Source: Blastomussa wellsi (taxonomy: Eukaryota; Cnidaria; Anthozoa; Scleractinia; Plerogyridae). Taken from it: 64,000 bases of DNA. Position numbers and translations under genes: made by a program. The DNA lies in contig OX393561.1 of the NCBI GenBank assembly GCA_947652115.1, forward strand, positions 31,498,698 through 31,562,697. The letters run 5' to 3'. The notes beneath the pieces were generated by a model that made no database searches, had not been told where the DNA came from, and worked only from the letters and a program-made list of their open reading frames with translations. Positions 52,026 to 63,935 of this stretch are shown here, one piece after another. Position 1 is the first letter of the stretch. Every line of letters begins with the position of its first letter.

Positions 52026-55000
52026 TCAGTCCTTGTACTGAGTCATGAAATCCTGGTGAAAGGTTTTCAGCCGTTCAAACATTGGGATGAACTTGTCTTC
52101 TGAAGGAAGAATGGTTATTCTGCGAAGACCAAAAATTGAAAAAGGAAAATACAATATCGACAACGACTACAGTAGCAACAAAAGACAATGCAAGGAACTC
52201 CAGTTTGGTGCGAATCAAGACCGCTAAATAAAATGAATAAAAGGACACTTATGTAAAATGCGAGGCTCAATCTGAATCTTATGTTAAAAGTGTCAAATAG
52301 GAAGTGTGGGGCCAAAAACAAATGCGTCTGGTGGAGTTTGCAAAAGGCCCATGCGCACTGCGTTCCATTCAAAGAGGGAGGTCCTCACAAGTTTCGTTTC
52401 GAATTCAGTCTTCCTCTGAAGTAGTGTGTGTGTGTTGGGGGGGGGGGGGGGCGGCAACAAACACGGAACCTCTTCCGGCGCCCACGCTACTTGCTCATCG
52501 CGCTCATTCACTCAGTCGCGTTCGTCCCAATTGGCTTAAGAGCAAAAGAGAGACTTCTTACCTGTCTAGTTCAAATTAATCGTGCAAACTCACCTGAAAT
52601 AGAAGTGATTACCGCTGCCTTTCATGTCAAATGCACGGCCTGGAACCATGTAGCTTCCAGTTTTCTCCAACACCTGCCAACAGTAGAAGTCGTCCGGTGG
52701 TATACCCTGAGCCTGAACAAATAACGAAGCAATGAAGTGATCGCGATGGAGCAAATATAGGGAGACAGGTAGCAGCTGAATTCTCAGTTGTTACGAAGAT
52801 AAAACGGCTTGGAAACGTTAAATAGGTAGATGATCTTTCTACACTTCACAGGAGTCCCGATTCTAAAACGTGAAAAGGCTGGTTTTCACAAGAGACGGGG
52901 GTCGTCAGCGGAATTAAGATCGATAGAATCGGCGGGGTCAGATTTCCCTTATGACTCCATCGCTTATGATCCAGTGAAAACTCGACTGTCGGTGTCACAA
53001 GCAGAAATGGAAGAACAAACCAATCGCCATGTTAGTTCCAGCCACTCCGAGTTCCTCCTTTCTGCTTGCGAGTCCGACAGTCTACTTTTCACTAGATGCT
53101 AAGTGGTAGAGTCAAAAGAGGAATCGGAACCATGCATCAGTACGACTCTTTCAGTTTGATTTCCACTAGATCGTAACGCTCTGCGCCTTCGCTCCATGTA
53201 CCTTTGCTTCTTCTGTGGCTTTCTGTGGCAATGTTATCCTCGGGAACGCGTACATTGCCCCCAGTACCGCATTACACTTGACACCTTCCATTGAGTTGAG
53301 AACTTCCGTGGTTAGCTTTGCTTTCTTCTTGTAGGAATTCTGTATTTTCGTTTTCTCCTGTAAGGTAGAGAGACAGGCGAAGGCTATTTCTCCTCATAAA
53401 CAATTTTTAAAACCTAAACCAGGTGCCTATGACAATCATTCACCCCTATAGTTCCCTTATAGCTCCTGTATAGCATTGCCGAGACGAAAAAAGGAAATTA
53501 TTTTCCTTGATATTTTTCTTTCTTTTTTTTTTGTTCTTTTTTCCACCTTCACTAACTAAGAAACCCAATGAATGAGTTTTTTACCGAGACTGATGCCAAG
53601 TTTGTAATAATATTTTGAGCGTTCTGAAGCCACTCACTGTGACTATACATAAGAACACTGAATTACGCGTCCCGGTGACTCAAAGAGCTATGCCGGCGGG
53701 GGTGTTTACACCCCTGGTAGGGCCTCCGAAGCCGGAAAGGTGAAGGAGTAGGTTCCAGACTAAAGACAGTCCCACGGGTTGGGCTTGAGGCTAACAATCT
53801 TACCCTGCAAAAAGTACCATTTACGGAAACAAACGAGCGTTCAGAAGTAAAAGATATGCGAATCCTGAGTCCTCACCTTCAAAAAACGTTCGTATGATTC
53901 CTCTCCTGGTTTGGGAGGGTTACAAACTAGTCCCATTATTACCTAAGAACAGAAGTAAGAAAGAGTGGAATCCATGTTGAAAGAGAGAAAGGAAGAAAGA
54001 AACAGAACTTTCCTTTTTATCAATGCGCAGTAGAGAAATGTCCATTCCCCACAAAAGAAAAACCAACAATCAACTGTAAAGGGGCGAGTTGGTGTCCGTG
54101 ACTGGATTTAATCCATAGAGTTACATTACGCTAAATTTGACACTCTTCATCGAATGATTATCACAGTTTCCACTGGTAAATAGCTCTAAAAACTGGCCTC
54201 TGCTAATTTTACGTCAATTGCGGCCTGAGCCGCTTGTCCCTCTTTTGTGGCTATGGGTACACATGATTTGATTGGCTAGAATACAACAAAGGGAGCCCAA
54301 TCAAGTAAACCGTTCTAAACTATCTTACGACAAAGGGATTGTGATTGGACTCTTTGTTAGATATTAGCCAATCAAATTATGTGTCCGCAAAGCCACTAAT
54401 TCCTCGTGCACAGGCCCAGCCGGCTAAGAGGGACAATTGGCTCTTTTTTAATCAGGTTCCCTCGCCATTTTGCTTTCTACCTTTAATATATTGTGGTTTT
54501 GTATTTTCATTGTTATCTTGTGTATAGAGTTATTTTTGTTTATTATCTATTGTATTGTACCTCGATTTTTGTTTGTGTGGCAAAAATAAAAATAAAAAAT
54601 AAAAGGTCCATTTGTCGTTAGCACGGTAGATGTGACTGGACTCCTTTGTTAGATTTCAGCCAATCAAATCATGTGTACCCAGAGCCACTTGTTCCTCGTG
54701 CACAGGCCCAGCCGGCTAAGAGGGACAAGTGGCTCTGGGGACGAGAATGGCCCTTCTCAGACTACTTATCTCTCCAAATGGCGCCTAAACAATGATGCGT
54801 ACGGCGTGCAAAGTCACCTTTGGTTCCCCACCTTTCGTTTTTCTCCAAGTTTGTATGCTCGTACCTGTCCTATTGTTGAAGGGCAAGATCTTGCGCTTAG
54901 GTATGTTTTGATTCGAGACTTGACTGGGTCATTCAATCCTACCATCTCAATATATCCGCCTCTAAGACCACATCTTCAATAAAAAGAAACTTCATATAAC

Positions 55001-55845
55001 TTCGAATAACAATAAAGCTAAAATTGCTGACAGGGTCAACAAGTGGTAATAGGGATAGTCTACGTTGCACTAATGTTACAAGACTAATAAATCAGAGACG
55101 GATCTTGGAGAGGGGTGCGGGGGTGCCCCCTCCCTCCCCCCACGATGAACTGTAGCTTTCATAACTAGTATTCTTCAAACAAAAAGAAAAAAATATGCGT
55201 TTGTTTTCGTCACACATTAGCTACGTCATTCCTTAGTGGCGCACCACCTCCTAAGAAAAATCTTGGATCTATCCCTGTCAGTCTAGCCTGAGTTGGTGGG
55301 GTCGGAACAAGCTTTTGGCAGCCGTTGCGCAGACGGACTATACTGAAGGTTTTGTCCGTCTGCGACGCAGGCTATGTCAGTCGTGCTAAATTTTTAATGA
55401 AATCAAGTCCTTGTGACAGATGTCACCCGACTGATAACTGATAGGCTAGATATCGACAGAACGATGGGCTTCTGATAGAATTGATATTTTATACATATGC
55501 AGATAACTGACAGACTACTTAACAGGTCTACAGATATCGGTACATCGTTCGCCTTACTCTCCGGTATATCCTTTGGCACTGGAATGGAGCGATATTAGCT
55601 GAAACGCACTGTACTCTGCTCCCAGGTCCCTCAGGACTTTCCTACATGAGTGAAACTGGGCGCCATCAGCATACACATTGTCTTGATAAACTTCATCGGC
55701 AAATAAAACCAGCTTCTCTTGAGCACAAAACTTGATGACTTCTTGAATGTTTGCATACGTCAGAACCTGGCCTGGAAAATTGACAATTGAAGTGATAACT
55801 GTTTATTGTACCCCACGCCAGTTAACCCTTTACTCCCCAAGAGTG

Positions 55846-55892
<47 letters not shown>

Positions 55893-55951
55893 AGGGAGAC
55901 CCCTTGGGGCTTAAAAAACTATCTCCCTTAACCCTTTACTCCCCAAGAGTG

Positions 55952-55998
<47 letters not shown>

Positions 55999-56057
55999 AG
56001 GGAGACCCCTTGGGGCTTAAAAAACTATCTCTCTTAACCCTTTACTCCCCAAGAGTG

Positions 56058-56104
<47 letters not shown>

Positions 56105-56174
56105 AGGGAGACCCCTTGGGGCTTAAAGGGTCAAAAAACTATCTCCCTTAACCCTTTACTCGCCAAGAGTGACA

Positions 56175-56218
<44 letters not shown>

Positions 56219-56294
56219 AGGGAGACCCCTTGGGGCTTAAAAAACTATCTCCCTTAAAAAACTATCTCCCTTAACCCTTTACTCCCCAAGAGTG

Positions 56295-56341
<47 letters not shown>

Positions 56342-56417
56342 AGGGAGACCCCTTGGGGCTTAAAAAACTATCTCCCTTAAAAAACTATCTCCCTTAACCC
56401 TTTACTCCCCAAGAGTG

Positions 56418-56464
<47 letters not shown>

Positions 56465-56540
56465 AGGGAGACCCCTTGGGGCTTAAAAAACTATCTCCCT
56501 TAAAAAACTATCTCCCTTAACCCTTTACTCCCCAAGAGTG

Positions 56541-56587
<47 letters not shown>

Positions 56588-56856
56588 AGGGAGACCCCTT
56601 GGGGCTTAAAAAACTATCTCCCTTAAAAAACTATCTCCCTTAACCCTTTACTCCCCAAGAGTGACTTATAGATTTTACTCTGTCTAACGCCAATTTAATA
56701 TTTATTGTAAGGCGCAGTTGAATATTTCTATAGAAACTGCGCGGTACAAATTTAAATTTATTATTATTATTATTTATTAAAGGGAGACCCCTTGGGGCTT
56801 AAAAAACTATCTCCCTTAAAAAACTATCTCCCTTAACCCTTTACTCCCCAAGAGTG

Positions 56857-56903
<47 letters not shown>

Positions 56904-56979
56904 AGGGAGACCCCTTGGGGCTTAAAAAACTATCTCCCTTAAAAAACTATCTCCCTTAACCCTTTACTCCCCAAGAGTG

Positions 56980-57026
<47 letters not shown>

Positions 57027-57120
57027 AGGAAGACCCCTTGGGGCTTAAAAAACTATCTCCCTTAAAAAAACTATCTCCCTTAAAAAACTATCTCCCTTAA
57101 CCCTTTACTCCCCAAGAGTG

Positions 57121-57167
<47 letters not shown>

Positions 57168-57261
57168 AGGAAGACCCCTTGGGGCTTAAAAAACTATCTC
57201 CCTTAAAAAAACTATCTCCCTTAAAAAACTATCTCCCTTAACCCTTTACTCCCCAAGAGTG

Positions 57262-57308
<47 letters not shown>

Positions 57309-59961
57309 AGGGAGACCCCTTGGGGTTAAGACAATCAGACTCTTAATTGGCGGGCCACTGTCTTAGCATGAAGATGTTCGAGCCCAAATGTTGTACAAAG
57401 CTTACAAGGGAAACAACTGTAAAATAGCTAAACTGCACAAACCTGTTGGGTTGCCCGGATTAATCAGCACCAGGCCTCTCGCTACGCAGTGCGGTCTGGC
57501 TTCCTCCAACGCCCTTTTGAGTTCAGTTACATTTAAAGCCCAATTTTTGTCTTCATCAAGGCGATAATGAATCTATGGATGGAATAGAATTTGAAATCTA
57601 ACGAAAAACGTATTAATGTCCAGGAGATCAGCGTAAAATTCAGAAAATAAGCGCCCCCATTCCAAACCAAAACCAGAGATACCAACCCTGTGAACTACAA
57701 ACTAAGGATAGTACAGAATGCAATGGGACTAACAACCGATGATACCTTAATACGCGTTGAAACACCAAACGAAAAGCACTGTTTATACAGACGCAGTTTC
57801 ATTTGAAAACACATCGCTTTCGATGCGTTTACCGGGCCCGGGTGTGTTTACGTCTTTCGTTTACTCCCTCCTTCCTCTTTTTAAATCATTCATTCTAGGA
57901 CAAATTTTGAGCTTTTTTAATGAATATTCCTGTAGATTGTATTTTGCTATTCATTTTAATGACTGCATCACCAGAACCGTTCATTGTAAATAATTTTGCG
58001 CCATTTTTAATTATTTTATGTTATTAATAAAGTTGTTAAAAATCGGTAGGTAGGTTTTGTATGGGGAAATTATTATGCATCCAATATATTATTATAAAAT
58101 CAATCGTGAAACCCTAACCCATATAATCTGTTATGTAGTCTAAAGGGACTTTTATATCCCATAATCTGTTATGTCATTTAAAGCGATTTAAATATATCCA
58201 TATATGTTGGGTACATAATAGTACATAATAATTTTCCCGTACATCACGTATCTACCTAAAATCTTCTAACCTAATCTTCTACGCATGGACACCGTGCTTT
58301 GGTCTAGAAACTATCACAAGGATAACAGAGGGTGTTCCGAAACAAATATATACCTTTCTGATGTGCATACAGAAGTGAAACAGATTTACCGCGAGTTTTA
58401 CCTGATACGTACCGTCCGTTCCTCCCCTCCCCTCCCCCTTCCACAAGAATAATTAATTAATTAATTGGTTATTAAAGTTTACACCATAGCGCTTTAGTGG
58501 ATAAGCAGCAACCGCTACCAAACCATCACAATAGTGCTGCCATTTCCTGCATTTTGAAGATTACAGTCAATGGAAAATAGTGGATCGACGAAGAAATCGA
58601 GCGCCACAAGATCGAACAAGAGCACGCCACGATCGAGTCCTGATCGAGTCGAATCGAGGCAATCCAGTGCATTACCGCGCCCAAAATTACCGCTAGGATG
58701 ACCAACGGGTAAAAAAAGGTGATAAACCACAGTGAAAAGTCAAAGAATCGTGCTAAAAAGACTGGCTAAACAGAGAAACATCGTCTTTCTTTGGCTAGGG
58801 AGAGTTTAAAAAGCTGGGAGAATTTTAAGCGAAAACGGGAGGGCTTTATATATCAAGTATGTCGCTCTCAAAACTGCATAATATCATTATGTCTGGAGGT
58901 TACTTCCTTGAATGCACCAAAACATTTCCCGACAGTATCTCAAATTTCTATCGACAAATAAGCCACTTCACCTCTTGAAGTCGCTTCCCTGGCCGCATTT
59001 TTGGCTCGTCACGAAAATTGAATGACGAACCGAAAGAACAGCCGGCAACAATCTAGACTTGCTCCAAGTCGCTCGTTTGGTACGCTTCGCGGAGGGCGCA
59101 GGACGGAGGGCGCGCTGGAGTCTGAATTAAAATGGCGAGGGAGACCGAGCGCTAGATATGGAAGGCGCGCGCTAAGTTTGAAAATCAAAATGGCGGCGCG
59201 GAACAAGCGACGCTCGTTTCGAGCCATTCTTTGCGTTCCGCGATGTCTCGCGCTTCATTTCAAAGTGATCTTGTCTTTTCGCGCGCGATTTCAAAACGAT
59301 CTTTTTCAAATAACTCTACCGTGTCTATCGATACAAGGAAAAAACGAGCAACTTGGGGCAAGTCTAGCAACAATCAATAAGTCGTTACTTTGACGTCATG
59401 TTTTACATTTTGGCTAATCTGGTACCCAGATCTTCTCAACCCTCCGGAGCCTACGAAGTGAGTAAACATCTGGGTACAAGGTTACATTTTGGCGGGAACA
59501 GGGCGGAAGCACATACATTTCTCGTACAGTGCGCCACAACGCACATAAAACAAACACTCTATCACTTGTGTCTCAAAAAAGTCAAAAAAAGCCATGGCAA
59601 AAGGAAGAAAAGGGTTTCAGAGAAAAGGTGAGTTCTGTTTTGGTTTTGACGGACCTATTTGGTGCATTCTAGTCTCCTACGCAGGCGTTATTAGGGGATT
59701 GCGTTACACCTGTCCCCACTAACACCTGCTTAACCGCGACCAATATTCCTTTCCCATTGTCTCTCGCCAGACAAACTAACCAATCAGCATTGTATGTAGG
59801 CATTCAAAACGATCGTTATAAAATTTCCCGCGCATCCGTTCTTCGCCGGCGCTGTTAGATACAATACTCTGGTGTATTTCGATGGTTGAAACACCAAAAT
59901 ATTATTTATTGTGAAAACAAGAGGTAGGCGTGCGAGTCTGATTCTGTAATAGAGGGGGTAC

Positions 59962-59997
<36 letters not shown>

Positions 59998-62900
59998 GTA
60001 TAACAATATAATTTGGTTTCATCAACTGGGTTGATAATGTCAATTGGCCACCGTAAAGAGATTCAATTGCTGACGTTTCGAGCGTTAGCCCTTCGTCGGG
60101 GCGAAGGGCTAACGCTCGAAACGTCAGCAACTGAACCTCTTTACGGTGGCCAATTGACATTATCAACCCAGTTGATGAAACCAAATTATATTATGATTCT
60201 GTCATAAGTTGGAAGGGTTAATATTTTGGGAAAGAGATGAACACAGTGGATAAGAAATATTTATTTCAACGCTATAAAATGCTACAAAAGACTTCGCCAA
60301 CTCGAAAACGCAAAGCGGAATTAATTTAGAAATCATCAAAGAGGTCCACATCCGTGGTATTTACGAGCGAACAAATCGAAGGGTAAAATTGGAAAGAGCC
60401 GCTCAAGGCGAATACAACTTCACCGCGCTGAATCATTCATTCGACAAACTTGCCACAGAACGATTTAAAACGTCCAGCGCTGCTGGGTCAAAAGGCCGGC
60501 TTGAAAATATGTTCAACTTCTCCTTTCGATAGTTCATTGGCCCTTTGATTTGAGGCCTCCTTTTGCTTAAAATTGGTTTTGAACAACCGACGATTATGAA
60601 CGGCGCACACACTTGAAATAATATTTTTCCGAACACCAAAATCGCTACGCAGTCGTTTAGAGTCTGAAACGTGGAAACTTTGACCCATAGGCTAGCTTTT
60701 CATTTGGCTGAACTTCAGTAATTCGTTGCTGGATTGTACGTCTTTTTGCGGAGCTGTGGGGAAAAATATGAAAACTGAAAATCAATGAGACTGTCGAACA
60801 CACTGAAGGCAAAGCTTGATAACAAACGACTTATCGTAGCCAGTTGATAAATTAAGGAGTGTATCTCCCTTCCCTTCAGTAAATAAGTTTTCCTTCGCAA
60901 ATTCAGAACTTGCTTTCATCTAAAATGAATTTACCAGAGAAATCTCTGATTTGTAGCAAAATGAATCGTCCCTGGCAGGTTTCATCTCATCGCGTGTCTC
61001 GCGGCGGGAGAGGCGTCGTGGGGATTTTAGTTGGTAAAATCTGATTGGCTAAGCGGCGGTCAAGGTGAAGGTCGGCTTTCCGGATTTTAGTAGTTAAAAT
61101 CTGATTGGCGAAGCGGCGGAAAGGAATGTTGGCCTCGGTTAAGCAGACGTTAGTGGGGACAAGTGTAACGCAATCCCCTAATAACGCCTTCGTAGGAGAC
61201 AAGCTGCATTCAAACTGTAAGCGAGTGCTTTTACTAATTTATCGTCTGAATTTAATACAGTGTGTTCAACGTTGCACAAAAGACGTCGTCCAAAAAATCC
61301 TGCCTGGGCAGAGAAGCCTAAACGAAAACTTAGGCGTAAATGACCAGCTTAAGTTGACAGATTCCCAGTACAGAAATATTTTATGTCTTAAGTTTATTGA
61401 GACTCTAAATCAGATGTAAAATATTGATACAGAAGCAGGGCGAAAGTCGGCAATCCATCCGGGATACCATCACAAAGTACGACAGAAACTTCCACATGGA
61501 CTGAAAAATGTAAGCTTATTTGCTTTTATTTGTTCTAAGTAGCAATTGGTACAATTTAATTTGCCATTTTTTGCAATTAAAGTTTAAAGTTACGTTTATC
61601 AGTGAGCTACGTTTTCACAAAACGAACATACATAAACTGCTAGCACTTCCTGTTATGGACCTCGTTACCTGATAAGAGTTGTGTTGTAAGAGTCTTGCCT
61701 GGTACATGCTGTACCCTGGGACAGGAACCATTACCCCAGCACGTCCCCTCCCTTCATGGGCCCCTGTCTGGACGACTCCCATCATAACCTGAAATGGTAA
61801 AAAAATCACTCTTTTTAGGTAAAAATTGCCTGGCGTTTTGAAGAAAATAGAAAGGAAATTAGTATGGGTTATCATAAGGTTTCGAGTTCAATTTGGAATT
61901 AATTTGCACGAGTGAGTTTTTCAAACTGCACGAGAAATTAATTCCAAATTGAACGAGAAAAACCGTATGATTACTTATTAATAATATAAACATGAAAAAA
62001 TTCGCCTGGAGGAAGTACTGGAAGATCTTAACAGTGTTGCAGACAGGAAGCGAGCGTTTGATGCGAATTTATAAATTTGACACTTTATTGGCTGATGAAG
62101 ATCAGCTAATAATGCTACGAACTGAAAGCGGGTCGTTTAAAACATTTGCAGCCATAATCCAGAATTTCGATGTGTAATTTGCACTGGTGTTACACTCGAA
62201 CTGCACTGCTCTCAGCCAATGAGAATCGAGTAATTTTTTCATGTATATTATTAAAAAGGATATAAAAATTTGCTTTAAATGCTGGTTCATTAACTAATGT
62301 ACATATCCATGAGCACTTCCAAAGAGCTGTTTAACATCTACAGTAAGAAGAGAACCAAAACTATCTTGGGAAGAAATCCAATACAAAACCATACTCCAGT
62401 TTCCTCAATACTTGTGATAAATGTCTATCGATGGGGATGTTCGTCAGGAATAAAATTTTGGCAAGAGCTGTAATAGTATAATACTAGGTTGAAATAGGCC
62501 ATTCACCACCAAGCCTCATTTATGCTTCAAATTTGCACTTTGAAAGCGAGGCTTGCTGGTGAACCAGCAAGCATAAGGGCTATTAACACTGGAAATTTCA
62601 AGCCCTTCTCAAACGTTTGCACAAAACAATAAAAGCAGTTTCTGGGTGGGGTCTGGTCTGAAACAGTAGGGTAAGGAAAATTGAGTATTGTGGTCTAAAA
62701 CAGGGTGAGGGTTCCAAGGCATTCCAACCAGCCAGATTAGTAACAAACAGAGTCCCCAAAACACCCTGGGGGGTTACTCTCATATATGAGCTATATAGGT
62801 ATGTCCCGCGGGATAGGGTATGTTTTTTTTAGGTTCTTGATCCTTTTGGCATTCCTGATGTGATCCTTGGATAGGGCATTGAAAATGATTGTATTGTTGA

Positions 62901-63614
62901 AAAAGAAACGGTCTATTTCACTGAACAATCACAAGAGTATTACACATAACAAGAACAAAATAAGATTTACCCATTTATAGCTTTCTTAGTTTTCGTTTTT
63001 CCCAGAATATGGTGTTATTTTTCTAGTTTGGGCCTTAAATAGGGGTCAAATTCTGTTTTCTTTATCCTTAAATAGGGTCAGAGTTTAAGAACCTTTGCAG
63101 CACACACCTATCCAAGATAGTACCTGTAGCAATAGTAACCCCCCCCCCCCCAAACAATGCCAGTTGTCTACTGGTCAGTGCAAATAATCTCCATTTACTT
63201 CAATCCCCTCAGCACCTCCGTCTGTAAGAAGTATATCATCAGATACTGCAGAATAACCATCTCGTTCAGAAATGAAACGAGCAACATCCTGACGCAAAAC
63301 TCTGATACCCTGAGTAGAAGTGTAGCTACCTAGAAGAAATGAAAATAAATAGGTGAACGAATGAACAAACAAACAAAGTTTGCCACAGGGCACTAACAGA
63401 ATTAATGAACTAATACAAGTTCAGTAAACTCTGAAGGATGGAAATTCAATTACATGATACATCTAGCTAAAGTGCTTCTGGTAACTATAATCTTATGGTA
63501 CATACTTATAGTGTGCCCTACAGTGCCTTCTAAGATCCTCTTGGCTTTATTTTTGGCATCCTGAGGGAAGCTTGGATTATCTTGAAGCTCAGGACACAAA
63601 AGAAGGGCCAGGAC
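52026..63614 (-). CDS. Alanine-aminotransferase-like paralogue (ALT-B), 5' end outside window
   Basis: Ten minus-strand exons, joined in frame: 63506-63614, 63199-63329, 61669-61788, 57443-57572, 55558-55771, 54865-54973, 53877-53942, 53202-53357, 52594-52712, 52026-52119. The first exons (presequence and GAQKPF-equivalent region) lie beyond 64000. Kept features: NPGNPTG, FADEVYQ, HSSAKGY (PLP Lys), RGGY, and Arg at the end of NHFYFR. Changed relative to ALT-A: DGGAEGI for SGASEAI, VPVPGYSMYQA for [16 protein letters not shown] for YYLDE, CGLRGGY for CGFRGGY, and RAFDMKGSGNHFYFR for [13 protein letters not shown] (two residues longer). All exon phases match ALT-A, except that ALT-A's 9198-9877 intron is absent, fusing two exons into 55558-55771. 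A PLP aminotransferase with possibly altered amino-acid preference. Confidence 0.9.
54225..54745. repeat. MITE cluster related to the GTCCCCAGAGCC family
   Basis: A segment of about 90 bp (AGCCAATCAAAT...GTGCACAGGCCCAGCCGGCT AAGAGGGACAA) occurs at about 54362-54445 and again at 54655-54740. A degraded inverted copy lies at 54230-54310. The second copy ends GTGGCTCTGGGGACGAG like the element at 11718-11936. Between the copies an (AAAAAT)n tail near 54580-54603 suggests a separate retroposed fragment. Confidence 0.55.
55088..55275. repeat. Degenerate hAT-like MITE
   Basis: CAGAGACGGATCTTGGAGAG on the left and ATCTTGGATCTATCCCTGTC on the right resemble eroded CAGGGRYGGATC ends. An internal GGGGTGCGGGGGTGCCCCCT stretch resembles the one just inside the right end at 48301-48657. 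Old and diverged. Confidence 0.45.
55822..57329. repeat. 12-unit satellite array of a TTAA-bounded palindromic unit (ALT-B intron)
   Basis: Units start with TTAACCCTTTACTCCCCAAG at 55822, 55928, 56034, 56148, 56271, 56394, 56517, 56640, 56833, 56956, 57097 and 57238. Each ends near CCCCTTGGGGCTTAA, so TTAA and CCCCAAG/CTTGGGG mirror. Unit length steps from 106 through 123 to 141 as a 17-18 bp spacer (AAAAAACTATCTCCCTTA) appears once, twice, then three times. Unit cores are nearly identical. Unit 8 is broken at 56692-56778 by a fragment with a GCGCAGTT..AACTGCGC stem and an ATT-rich tail, probably a LINE 3' end. Confidence 0.9.
59053..59374. mobile_element. MITE with CTAGACTTGCYCCAAGT ends and 7-8 bp duplication
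   Basis: CTAGACTTGCTCCAAGT at the left faces ACTTGGGGCAAGTCTAG at the right (one mismatch). CAACAAT lies on both sides (59046-59052 and 59368-59374), extendable to 8 bp through a shared end base. Eight-base duplications fit hAT- or P-type transposases. The GC-rich interior is non-coding. Confidence 0.75.
59671..61200. mobile_element. Non-autonomous element with about 90-bp terminal inverted repeats
   Basis: GTCTCCTACGCAGGCGTTAT and the following TAGGGGATTGCGTTACAC, CCACTAACACCTGCTTAACC and ATATTCCTTTCC blocks at 59671-59755 are mirrored at 61115-61200. The 1.35-kb interior contains the palindrome at 59960-60195. No transposase frame; target duplication not found. Confidence 0.7.
59960..60195. 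repeat. Near-perfect palindrome with ACGTTTCGAGCGTTAGCCC motif (copy 2)
   Basis: Arms of about 93 bp meet at about 60100 (CCTTCGTCGGGGCGAAGGG). Each arm contains AATTTGGTTTCATCAACTGG, AATTGGCCACCGTAAAGAG and GACGTTTCGAGCGTTAGCCC. The flank GCTGCGTCGGTGGGAAGTAT matches the flank of the copy at 44405-44695, so both derive from one repeat family. Confidence 0.75.
61885..62240. repeat. Foldback repeat in ALT-B intron
   Basis: TTCAATTTGGAATTAATTTG then GCACGAGTGAG is mirrored by CTGCACGAGAAATTAATTCC and AAATTGAACGAG, around a short loop near 61920. A related GTGTTACACTCGAACTGCAC stretch follows to about 62240. No gene. Confidence 0.5.
62768..63152. repeat. MITE with GGGGGGTTACT ends
   Basis: GGGGGGTTACTCTCAT at the left mirrors GCAATAGTAACCCCCCC at the right over 11 bp. 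Inside lie TATCC / GGATA blocks in both orientations. 385 bp, non-coding, in the ALT-B intron before the 63199-63329 exon. Confidence 0.6.
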
Positions 63615-63759
63615 CTGAACACAAATAGATTGTTCATGAATGCCATGTTATTCTGTCATGTTTTTTTGGAGGCTATCACCAACAGGAAAAAAATGAAAAG
63701 CAATCCAGTAGAACTTGCATTTGATTTGTTAATCAGTTGCTTCTCAGACTAATCACTCA

Positions 63760-63935
63760 AACAATGAATGAATGAATCGATCGACCAGTCAGTCAGTCAG
63801 TCACTCACGACAGTCACTCAGTCAGTCAGTCAGCCAGCCAGTCAGTTAGTTGGCTAGTCATCCAGTTGGCTGGTCGGTTGGTTGGTCGGTCAATCTGCTA
63901 GCAAGCAATCAAGCAATCAGTCAGTCTGATGACAA
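63760..63935. repeat. (CAGT)n / (GGTT)n microsatellite
   Basis: Runs of CAGT, GTTG and GGTC tetramers (for example CAGTCAGTCAGTCAC) through most of the segment. It lies in the ALT-B intron upstream of the exon at 63506-63614. Confidence 0.8.

Larger units (their letters stand above)
57573..61668. other. Large ALT-B intron (4.1 kb) composed mainly of mobile sequence
   Basis: Between the exons ending at 57572 and starting at 61669 I see no gene. Contents named separately: a MITE at 59053-59374, a long-inverted-repeat element at 59671-61200 and a nested palindrome at 59960-60195. From 57600 to 59050 the sequence is AT-rich, with no repeat I can classify. Confidence 0.6.

Noticed and set aside
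53640..53815. GC-rich segment resembling the leader of a known repeat
   Set aside because: I could not match it to other sequence in the window or find ends, so no feature is claimed.
55822..57329. Possible CRISPR-like array of direct repeats
   Set aside because: Units are contiguous 106-141 bp repeats without unique spacers, in an intron of a eukaryotic gene; it is a satellite.
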